From NCBI GenBank assembly GCA_036939355.1, contig JALLAP010000011.1:1-45970 (forward strand): a stretch of DNA of 45,970 nt. Direction: 5' to 3'. Origin of the DNA: Thalassiosira profunda (Eukaryota > Bacillariophyta > Thalassiosirophyceae > Thalassiosirales > Thalassiosiraceae). The notes beneath the pieces were generated by a model, which worked only from the letters and a program-made list of their open reading frames with translations, did not search any database and was not told the origin of the DNA. A program made the translations under genes and the position numbers. Of the stretch, positions 8,290 through 16,349 are shown one piece after another (the first letter of the stretch is position 1; each line of letters opens with the position of its first letter).

Positions 8290-9069
8290 CTAATCCTCCT
8301 CAAAGTCGTCGAAGCCGCCCGACCGCGGCCCCCTGCCCTCTCCCCCGAACCTCATCCGCAGCGAGTTGATCCCAACAATGCCCCTCGCGCCCCCGCCCTC
8401 CTCCAAGAATGCCGGCGTCACCTCCTCGTCGTCCCTCCGCGTCAACGCCCCGTGCCCGCCCAACACAAACGCCAATTCATTGGCGGTAAACTCCTCCCGG
8501 CCGCCCAATTCGTCAAATCCCCGCAGCTGGTGGTGGGCCTTGCGCTCCTTCACGATCAGCAGCGTGGGCATGACCACAACTCCCAGCTTCTCCACCAAAT
8601 ATTTGGCCCCGGCGCCCGCGCCGCCCTCCCGGACGTCGTCGCACCCCTCCACGTTCAGCTTCAAAAACCGCGTCTCGGGATGCTTCGGCGCCAGATCCGC
8701 CAGCGCCCGATGGAAGGCGTCGCACGACCGCGTCGTCGGGCGGTAAAAGTGGACCACCACCCGCGCCGACTTTTTGGCCGCGTCGAAAAAGGACTTGGCC
8801 ACGTCGCCGCCGTGCTGTCCGGTGGCCAGCTCCGAATATTGCCCGTGGCCGTTCTCCAGCCACTTGGCGCGCTGCTCGGCCCCCGCCTTCATCTGCGCCA
8901 GGCGGCGCTCGCGCAATTTTTCCAATTCCGTATCATTGCTGTCGAGTAGTTGGTCGTATGCGGCAATTTCGGCCGTCACGGCCTCCTCCTGCGCCTTAGT
9001 GGCTTGGAGGACTGCGTTGGCAGCCTGGTTGCCGAGGACCTGGTTCGAGTTGCCGAATCCGAGGTCCAT
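8290..9069 (-). CDS. TXNDC9-like thioredoxin-fold protein (phosducin-like family)
   Basis: The product is 259 residues, close to family size. An N-terminal helix leads into LEKLRERRLAQMKAGAEQ and WLENGHGQYSEL, the hallmark of TXNDC9/phosducin-like proteins. The thioredoxin fold follows: VVVHFYRPTTRSCDAF, ETRFLKLNVEG, GVVVMPTLLIVKERKA and LRGFDELGGREEFTANELAF. The usual CxxC pair is absent and only one Cys sits near the active-site position, as in the family, so it is probably not a redox enzyme. TXNDC9 proteins bind the CCT/TRiC chaperonin and modulate actin and tubulin folding in the cytosol. A short Gly/Ala insert (GAGAGA) precedes KYLVEKLGV. The C-terminus is Gly/Arg-rich and acidic. It is divergently arranged with the gene at 9582. 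Confidence 0.88.
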   Translation of the reverse strand: MDLGFGNSNQVLGNQAANAVLQATKAQEEAVTAEIAAYDQLLDSNDTELEKLRERRLAQMKAGAEQRAKWLENGHGQYSELATGQHGGDVAKSFFDAAKKSARVVVHFYRPTTRSCDAFHRALADLAPKHPETRFLKLNVEGCDDVREGGAGAGAKYLVEKLGVVVMPTLLIVKERKAHHQLRGFDELGGREEFTANELAFVLGGHGALTRRDDEEVTPAFLEEGGGARGIVGINSLRMRFGGEGRGPRSGGFDDFEED

Positions 9070-9581
9070 TGCAATTGTATTGGAGGGTGCACGCAGGTGA
9101 GGGTGGCTTCCAACTGGATTTGCGCGTAGGCACGCACTGCACAGGAGATTTGTCAGCGTCGAGGTGCCTCGACTACAAGGAGGAAGGCGGCTGGAGGCAG
9201 GCAGGTGGACCAGGCGGCAGGGGGGTGGGCCAGAGGCGGGGTGGTTCAGGTCGCCGCCGGCGAGGTGTGGTGTGGTTGGGAGCAGGCAGGGGGTGGTGCA
9301 CGATGCACGAGAAAAAAAAATGACGATTTCACACCAACACAGTGCCCCTCATTTTTTCGACAACCCCACAACACAAAGACCACGGGAATCTATGCAAAGA
9401 CAAAGGCCGTTCCATTCGACTGCTCATCCATCCACGGCGCTGAGCCAGCGGCGCTCTCCTCGCTCTGCCTTCCCTGCGCCGCGCCGTGCCTTATCAGATT
9501 TCAGATCGACAATCTTCGCTCCTGGATCCGCCCTGCCTTTCGCTCACCTTCCTCCATTCCTCCGGCGCCGTGCATGTCAAA
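9070..9581. other. Divergent promoter region
   Basis: This 512-bp region separates the start codons of the TXNDC9-like gene (-) and the plus gene at 9582. It contains G-rich stretches (about 9180-9300) and an A9 run near 9312. No gene or RNA was recognised. Confidence 0.5.
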
Positions 9582-10548
9582 ATGGTGCACGTCGATGGCT
9601 TCACTGTGGCGTTGGTCCGCGCCGAGAACAACGAGGCCTTCAAGGAGCACACCGCTCCAGGAGGCAACGTTTACGCAGAGGTCGAGCCTGGAGTGGAATA
9701 TTTCATCCGCGTATCCACGCCGAGAGGCGTGAAAGTTCAAGTCAGTGTCGACGGGGAGAAACTTGGATATCACATGAATTGGACGACGCAAGCATCGGAC
9801 AAATATCTAGGGAATCGGGAGCGAAGGGATGGCATCAGTACCACGACGGCACTCCGCTTCAACAGTGCAGTCCGCGGCGTCAAAAGTGAGGGGATGCCAT
9901 CCAACAACCTCACGGGGAAGGTGGAGGTTAAGTTTCACGCGCTCGGAGAGAAATCATACGAAGAGACCCGTGACTATGATTCGAAGGTATTGAGTGGAGA
10001 TTCAGCTTTGGGCGGAAAGAAATGTGTGACAAGCATCAGTGGATCAACCGTGCTCAAAACGAAGCAGAAGAGGCACGGGGGGGCGAGGAACCTTTGTTTC
10101 AAGAAGGGGGACCACCTGTGCACAATCACAATTTATTATTGTACTGCCGCCGGCCTCATTGTCAACAAAATCCTAGACGCGCCTCCATCTGCAGCTGGCG
10201 ATCTAATGCAGGCATCTGCGGCTGGGAGTGATGTCAAGCCGAAGAGTACAACATCCCGGGCGGAGTCCGTAAATCAAAAGAAGCGAAGTCGGGAGGTGGC
10301 GACAGCAGATGAGTCCTCCTCGACGACCAAACCCTGTCGTCGAACCGATACCACCTCTGAGGCGGGGGAAGCTACTCGAGGAGTTGGAGGGGGAGCGAAA
10401 GCAGCGGCAGGAGCTGGAACGAAAGCTCGCCGAAGCGAGCCAGCGGGAGGAGGAATTGAAGAGGCAGTTGGGTGACAGCGAGAAGAAGCCTTCTGCTGAG
10501 GCGGAAGCGATCGATTTGACGGGGAATGATGACGAGGGGGTGATTTGA
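9582..10548 (+). CDS. Unknown protein with coiled coil and SUMO-interacting motif; frame change near 10270-10330
   Basis: The N-terminal region starts MVHVDGFTVALVRAENNEAF and continues for about 210 residues of probable beta-rich fold (EVEPGVEYFIRVS, VSVDGEKLGYHMNW, TGKVEVKFHALGE) that I do not recognise. It is followed by a basic, KKRSR-containing linker. The C-terminal part lies in the next frame: a coiled coil (LLEELEGERKQRQELERKL, REEELKRQL) and an acidic end with EAIDLTGNDDE, which matches a SUMO-interacting motif. The frame must shift by one base between 10272 and about 10400. A GT-AG intron of 37 or 40 nt beginning at 10269 fits exactly, but is much shorter than the 73-85 nt introns elsewhere, so an indel is the alternative. 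A nuclear role is suggested only by the basic linker and the SIM. Confidence 0.6.
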
Positions 10549-10817
10549 AGGGAGATGGCACAAAAGCACTATGTACCGATGGCCGAAGAGGCCGTTATTG
10601 TACGATACATTGTATTGGCGGATGTTTTATAAGATGAAGAAGTGCGAGGATTGGCTAACCCCGATGCTCCATTCTTCCCTTGGCAGCGTGCATTTCCACA
10701 ACCGGCCTTCCCCTTACCCCCCAAATCCCCTTCGGCCTTTGCTTCTCGGTCTCCACATGTGAATCGTCTTCACAGTCTTTCGCTTGCTGAAGCGCATCTC
10801 GCCCCCCTTGTCCGACG
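10549..10817. other. Intergenic region, formerly part of the opposite gene
   Basis: This stretch separates the stop of the plus gene from MITE 2. On the minus strand, in the frame of the gene at 11083-14112, it stays open for a further 35 or so codons before a stop near 10710. It therefore probably held the original C-terminal coding sequence of that gene before the MITE inserted. Confidence 0.45.
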
Positions 10818-10825
10818 TTGAAGAC

Positions 10826-11111
10826 TAGGCCTGGGCAAAAGAACAAAGCCACTTTGGCCAAATTACAAAGTCAATTACAAAAAAGTGGCCTACGTATTCC
10901 TACGTAGCGTTTGTACCAGTTCCTACAGGCCTCAAGTGTACACGTGGAAGGTAAACTTCAACATGCGACACAAATGTCTGTCAGCGCTGTCCAAAGGGTT
11001 ATCCCAACCCGTTCACTTAGTGCTAGTTAGCGTTGTACCAACTTTGTACTTTTTGTAATTCAGCCAGCCCCAAACCCCAGAATTACAAGATTGTTCTTTT
11101 GCCCAGGCTTA
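10826..11111. mobile_element. hAT-like MITE 2 (286 bp), inserted in a coding exon
   Basis: The terminal inverted repeats are 21 bp with one mismatch (10826-10846 and 11091-11111), beginning TAGGCCTGGGCAAAAG on the left and TAAGCCTGGGC on the right. An identical 8-bp flank, TTGAAGAC, lies on each side (10818-10825 and 11112-11119). The TIR start and 8-bp duplication fit the hAT superfamily and resemble the ends of MITE 1. No coding capacity is visible. Its right end supplies the final nine codons and the stop of the minus-strand gene at 11083-14112. The interior contains a CCTACG...TTCCTACGTAG motif also found inside MITE 1. Confidence 0.88.
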
Positions 11112-14100
11112 TTGAAGACTGCCCCTCCTCGCGTTCTTTGCTCTGTTCCTTTTCGTTCTCCTCCTGGCCAGTGGATGGAGAAGAAGCGTCCTGAGTAGCA
11201 GGCGAAGGAGTCTCATCTACCGACAAAGGAGCGTCCGATTGATCACTCTCTTTGGCTGGCGCATTCTCTTGGCCAGCTGCCTGAGGAGCACCATTTGGCA
11301 CACGATTCCAGTGAGGGTCGCTCGTAGGCAGATCATCTTCATCGGTGGTAAAGATCCTCTCCATATCCATGAGCTTCAATTGATCTACCTCGTCGAGGAA
11401 GCAGCTCAAGGACCTCTGCACCACCCACTTCATGTCGGTGGCCAAAGATGCCACCACCGCCAGGGCGCCCTCCACTGCCTCGGCCTCCGATGGATGACAG
11501 ACATAGTCATCATTGGTCCCGGCGCCCTTGGCATCGTTGGCGGCCACGGACGCTTGGTAGTCCTCGAGGAGGACCTCCTTCCCCTTCTCAGTATTAGGGG
11601 TGCTGTTGGTGTCATTGTTGCTGCTAGACGTGGCTGAGGACACGTCGGCGCCGCTATTGCGTCTGGGTGCCATCGCCTTGCCAGGATCTTTGCCCAATGT
11701 TGCGTGGTTGAGTTTCGCTAGTAGCGCAAGGCCGGTCAGCTCCGGCATCTTTGACGAATTGGCTTTGGACGTCTTCTCTCCCTTGCTGGGCACGTCCAAG
11801 CTTTTAGCTCTGGGAGCCGTCGCCTTGACAGAATCCGTAGCGGACTCTGTGTTGATGCTGAGCGACTTGTCGTCCTCGCCATCCTTCTCAGCCTCTTTGG
11901 ACCCCAGCTTGACAGCTTGCTCAAGAGTCATCACATTGATGAAAGCTCCCGTCTCCTTCTCGTCGGCATCGCTCTTCTTTACCTGAGCCTCCGGCTCTTG
12001 CGCCTGCTGTGGAAACACGGCCTCCTCGGCAGACTTTGCCGCGCCGTCGTATCCCCCTGAAAGCTTCTGTCCCAGGCTCCCCGCGAACGAGGCCGCATGA
12101 TTCGTTGCGACCGGGGTTAGCACCGCGTCAAAGGGCGACGTTGGAGCTCCATCGTTGGCGTCAGCAGTAACCTTGGCTGTCTGCTTCGGATCGATGGCCT
12201 GCAACTCCGCCGCCTCATCCTTCGATACCTGAGCTTTCTCTGTGGCGGTGCTGCGCGACTTCTTCGCCTTCTTAGACCCCAGATTTGCAGCTTGCTCAGG
12301 CGTCATCACCTTTGCAGAAGATCCAGCGACACTGTCCGCCTTCTCGTCCTCGCCATGATGGGTCACCGATGACGCGTTCGATCCAGCGTCTGGCTGGTCA
12401 AAAGAGAGCACCGGTGGTATCGGTGCTGCATTCTTATTGCTCTCTGCCTCGGCCCTCCACAAAAACTCGCCAACTGCCTGCTCGCCACCGTGCTCGACCA
12501 GGTACCGCGCGATGTCCTCTGGCTTCTTTGAGAGGGCCAGCGCTTCTGTCAGGAGCTGCTTCAGGGTCTTCGCATTGGCGTCTCCTTTTGGCTCTCCAGC
12601 CCCGGCGCCTTGAATGCCCATCTTGGACACTCGGCTGCCGACCTCGCTGCTGCTATCGCTGATGATGGAGGCGACGCTTTTCATAAGGCTGAGCTTCTTG
12701 TCTGGCACGCCCTCTCCGTCTGAAGCAGTGACATTCTTGTCGACATTCGCAGTACCGGCTTGATTGGGCTCCTTCTTGGCAGCAGAGCTAGTCGACTTGG
12801 ATGAGGCCACGGATGAGACCACAGATGACCCGCCCGATTGCAGCTTGTACACGAGGCCTCCGATGCGGATCTTTTTGGGAGCCACGCTGGGGATCTCTGC
12901 TTCGGCGCCAGCCTTTGGGGCTCGAGGTGCCGACGTCGGGTTCTTGGGCGGCCTCCCTCCAGACTTGGGAGGCTTGAACGCCTCGTTTACCCGTCTCGCG
13001 AGGCTGCCCAAGGACTTGGATTCGATCGAGGCGTCGTCCGGGGAATTTTTGCCCGAGCTGGCCAGCTTGCTCGATGAGTTCGACTGGGTGGACCCAGCCG
13101 AGCCACGGGCGGTATCCTTGCTCGACGTGGTCTGGCGGTTCTTGCGCAAAGGAGAGGCCTCAGTGGGAATCCTGAGAACGTTGTTGGAGTGGTCGTACGA
13201 GATGGTGCTTTTCTGGACCTCGCTATCACTCTTCTCGCCACCCTTGTCGCTCTTCTTCGACACAATCTCTGTCACGACGGAACAGTCGGAGCGGGCCGTT
13301 TTCTTCTTGGGCACAATCTCAGTGACTACAGAACAGCCAGAGGTCTTAGTGGATGACTCCGGCCAGTCGCCGTCCTCCGTCAATTTCGCCGTCAGCTCCT
13401 CCTTCGCGAGCTTCTGCAGGTTGTACACGTCGTCGCTCGTCTCGTCGGCGTAAAAGTTGTCCAGGTCGGACTTCTTCTTCTTCTTCCTCAATTGCCTCTT
13501 CAATTGCCTGAGCTGCATCTGCCTTAACTTCGTCGCCTCCAACGGATCGACCGGTGCCTCGTCAACCATTTTGTCCACCTCGCTGCCGCGCTTGCGAAAG
13601 GTCGAGCTGTCGTCCTCCCCGTAGAACCCGTCCAGGGTGTCTGTATCCAAGCCGCTGTATTCGCCCTTCTTGGTCTCTGCACCGGCCGTCCTCTCGATCC
13701 GCAGCGGCGACGGGGGCTGCCGCGCCTCGTCCGCCCCCTCCCTCGCGATATCAGCGCTCTTGTCGCCGCTGCTGTTGGACTCCTCGTCGTCGGCGTCCTT
13801 GCTCGGCTTCCACGAGATCCGGCTGCCGCTCGACTTGGCCGAGACGTGAGACTTGTCGTCCCTCGCACTGCGCGGCTTCTTCAGCACCGACTTCGGCGGG
13901 GCCGGCTTGGATGCCGAGGGCTTGGGCGCCCGCGGCGGTTTCTTCGTTGGTTGCATCGCCCTCTTCGCAGTCATGGCGCCATAGTAATTGTTGGCCGCCT
14001 CGGACGAGAAGAGGCGGTACGGAGGTAGCTCGGTCTGGCTCGCGGTGGGGGGCTCGACGTCGCCGTCGGGCGATTGCCCCGCCGGGGCTCCGCGGAGCGC

Positions 14101-14112
14101 GGACGGGGGCAT
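11083..14112 (-). CDS. 1009-aa disordered protein with C-terminus altered by a MITE
   Basis: The frame encodes a long, low-complexity, Lys/Ser/Ala/Glu-rich protein with no recognised catalytic domain. A Lys/Arg-rich segment (KLRQMQLRQLKRQLRKKKKK, about residues 195-214) could bind nucleic acid or act as a nuclear signal. Two tandem short repeats read S[G/D]CSVVTEIV (about 267 and 283). A second pair reads MT[P/L]EQA..LGSK.A (about 602 and 727). A hydrophobic patch, KIRIGGLVYKL (about 415), may mark a short folded unit. The last nine residues and the stop codon lie inside MITE 2. Reading the same frame across the pre-insertion site predicts an older, basic C-terminal tail of about 35 residues. 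The function is unknown; long disordered proteins of this kind occur in algae as scaffold or biomineral-associated proteins, but nothing here proves that. Confidence 0.75.
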   Translation of the reverse strand: MPPSALRGAPAGQSPDGDVEPPTASQTELPPYRLFSSEAANNYYGAMTAKRAMQPTKKPPRAPKPSASKPAPPKSVLKKPRSARDDKSHVSAKSSGSRISWKPSKDADDEESNSSGDKSADIAREGADEARQPPSPLRIERTAGAETKKGEYSGLDTDTLDGFYGEDDSSTFRKRGSEVDKMVDEAPVDPLEATKLRQMQLRQLKRQLRKKKKKSDLDNFYADETSDDVYNLQKLAKEELTAKLTEDGDWPESSTKTSGCSVVTEIVPKKKTARSDCSVVTEIVSKKSDKGGEKSDSEVQKSTISYDHSNNVLRIPTEASPLRKNRQTTSSKDTARGSAGSTQSNSSSKLASSGKNSPDDASIESKSLGSLARRVNEAFKPPKSGGRPPKNPTSAPRAPKAGAEAEIPSVAPKKIRIGGLVYKLQSGGSSVVSSVASSKSTSSAAKKEPNQAGTANVDKNVTASDGEGVPDKKLSLMKSVASIISDSSSEVGSRVSKMGIQGAGAGEPKGDANAKTLKQLLTEALALSKKPEDIARYLVEHGGEQAVGEFLWRAEAESNKNAAPIPPVLSFDQPDAGSNASSVTHHGEDEKADSVAGSSAKVMTPEQAANLGSKKAKKSRSTATEKAQVSKDEAAELQAIDPKQTAKVTADANDGAPTSPFDAVLTPVATNHAASFAGSLGQKLSGGYDGAAKSAEEAVFPQQAQEPEAQVKKSDADEKETGAFINVMTLEQAVKLGSKEAEKDGEDDKSLSINTESATDSVKATAPRAKSLDVPSKGEKTSKANSSKMPELTGLALLAKLNHATLGKDPGKAMAPRRNSGADVSSATSSSNNDTNSTPNTEKGKEVLLEDYQASVAANDAKGAGTNDDYVCHPSEAEAVEGALAVVASLATDMKWVVQRSLSCFLDEVDQLKLMDMERIFTTDEDDLPTSDPHWNRVPNGAPQAAGQENAPAKESDQSDAPLSVDETPSPATQDASSPSTGQEENEKEQSKEREEGQSSISLGKRTIL

Positions 14113-14610
14113 CGTATTGGACGAGTGTTATGGACTGTGGGCTTACTCTCGTAGCGCCGTTTGGCCGGCAGTGATATGTGATGCGGTCCCGCGTCGCGAG
14201 GCCACTCTCTCTTGCTGTTGCAACAACGCGAGTGAGTGCAGCTTTCGGACCCCGCGATCGATGCATGAAATGCATCGAAGGGAGGGCTGCGGCTGGAGAA
14301 ATTTGGCCCATACATTGGACCCCCATGCACACAATGGAGAGCGATTTCCGTCCAGCCAACAAACCCGCGCCTCCGATTGACCTCCAACCAATGTGAGCAC
14401 CTGTGCACAAACAACATCGGGCGGCGGGAGGAAGTCGAATTCTTCGAGGCTTTCTTTCTCTAGAAGTTTGACTTGAATTTGGGCGCTACTGCGAGGTAAG
14501 TAGGTAAAGATGTAAGTAGTACAGACGTGGCTAAGCGTCACCGCTACATCAGGTGCTCTCGCTGCTATCTTATCTCTCTAGTCCACAGCACTGCCCCCAG
14601 GTTTCTCCTT
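14113..14610. other. Intergenic region between two minus genes
   Basis: This interval contains the 5' region of the disordered-protein gene and the 3' end of the LRR gene. A GTAAGTAGGTA-type motif lies at 14492-14522. No additional gene was recognised. Confidence 0.45.
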
Positions 14611-16010
14611 TCAGTGGGAAAGGTCCCTCTTCCTCTTCCTCTTCCTACCAGATTCAGAAGAGGTGCCCAAATTCTCAAACAGCGAGGGCATCTCCCACGT
14701 CCTCATTACCTCAAAGACCCTTGAGAGGGCATATTGGGCATATTTGTCCACATTTGACGGGAATTTATCAGGCTTCAGAAGATCTTCGCGGCGCGCCTGG
14801 ATCAATTCCAAACAGCGAGGCATGAGTTTCAACGAAACATCATCGAAATGCGTGATATCAATGGACCCGTCGCCGCACAGAGCCATGACAACTTTCATCC
14901 GTATTTTCTTTCCCACTGGCATTGCAACCCATCTCTGCTTCTCACGGCTCCAGGTCTGTTCGCCGTTGATGAGTAAGATATTCCTTTCGAGCGGTGGCAT
15001 GTCTCGAAGGCCGTCAGCTCCGTATCCACCATCTGTTCTGCGGACAACTATCATGCATGAATGCATCGAGTTGGCAATTGATTTCATGCTGGATGTGTCA
15101 AACATTATGTCCATCAGAGGCATTCTTGAATCGGTGATGTTGTTTCCATTGTCGTCTTCCTCATCCCCCCCATAAAGATCCAAGACGTGAAGGTGCTCAT
15201 TCCTTTTCACGCTCTCTGCCAAAACCAGTGCATCCTCGTCCGACAGGTCAGTCTCTGGCAGCTCGAGAACCTTCAGACGGCAATTGCTGCTGATGAATTC
15301 CGCAATGGCGGCGACGCCGTCAGAACCCAATCGTTCAAACGCGAAGAACAGGTTTGCCAGCCCGTCGCACCCTGGGAGAATCCTACGGAGAAGCGAGTAT
15401 CGGACTGCCCACATTGCATAAAACCACAGAGCTGAAGGGTTGAATGAGATTTCATCGCATCTGAGAGCGTTCCCGCGACATCCGGGTCAGGAATTGTTTC
15501 GCCCATAAGCCTCAGCTCCCTCAAACTAGTAGTGTGTCCGAGGAAGGAGGAAAGGCGCCGATAGCCGTCCCTCCCCAAGCTCACAAAACTGAGCTGGAGC
15601 TCCCTCAAATGGCTATTCTTCGACAACGACGAAAATAGCATGTCCCACACCGGCGAGGAGAGGTTGATATTACAGACATCAAATGCTTTCGCTTGCCCCA
15701 GCCACTTCGCCAGTTTCGTCCAGTGAGGGAGCATCGGATCATTGCACGAGTCGCCTGAGTCAAGGTAATCGCCCGGGCGTCCGCCCAGGAGACAAGCCCC
15801 GCCATCTATCTCGATTTTACGCCTTTCAACGACGCTGGCCGAATCATTGCCCTCGCCCTCGCACTGCTTCTGAATTTCGCGCTGGAGACTCTCCAGCGCC
15901 TGGGCGGCGTCTGTATCGTAGCCCTCCCGTGCCCATTCGAACGCCGGGACGATGTAGGTCCCGAGCCGCCTAGAGCGGCGGCGGGGGGCGGGTCGATCCT
16001 GGCCGCTCAT
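14611..16010 (-). pseudogene. Leucine-rich-repeat protein, reading frame broken near 15390
   Basis: Two minus-strand frames join into one LRR protein of about 465 residues. The N-terminal half (16010 to about 15393) starts MSGQDRPAPRRRSRRLGTY and contains LRR units such as LRELQLSFVSLGRDGY and LRELRLMGETIPDPDV. The C-terminal half (about 15390-14611) continues with LLRRILPGCDGLANLFFAF, LKVLELPETDLSDEDALVLA and LHVLDLYGG, ending in a basic GRKRKRKR tail. The halves are one base out of phase, and the best join is at SDTR followed by LLRRILPGC, consistent with loss of a single base near 15388-15396. No intron of plausible size fits. It is either a sequencing or assembly error or a recently broken gene. 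The ATG at 16010 is chosen because the longer frame lacks an upstream ATG. Function unknown; LRR arrays bind proteins. Confidence 0.7.
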
Positions 16011-16349
16011 ACCGCGAGCGCGGGGTGGCGTGGATTGAATGGACGTGCGGCGACGGCTGCGCTGCTGGCCAGCGGCGAGCGGGGGCGCCGTCTGAACCGT
16101 CGCCGTGGGGGGAGTTGGGAGGGGAGAGCAAAATGACACCTGACGCCTCCGTGATTTATTGGTTCTATCACGTTGTTGATGTGACCCTTCAATTAACTGA
16201 AGGATTGTATTCACCGTGACCGTATCCGTGACGGCCGAGGGAAGCAGTTCAAAAGCTTTCAAAAGCAAAGAGCGTTGCTCCTCGGCGTCCTACCCCTCCC
16301 CACGGCAAGCAGAGTACGCTCGCGGCCTCTCTTGTCAATCGCAGCCGCC
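16011..16349. other. Divergent promoter region
   Basis: This interval separates the start of the LRR gene (-) from the repeat protein gene (+). It includes a TATTGGTT (CCAAT-like on the minus strand) at about 16158 and an inverted CTTCAATTAACTGAAG at about 16188-16203, but no transcript start can be assigned. Confidence 0.4.
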
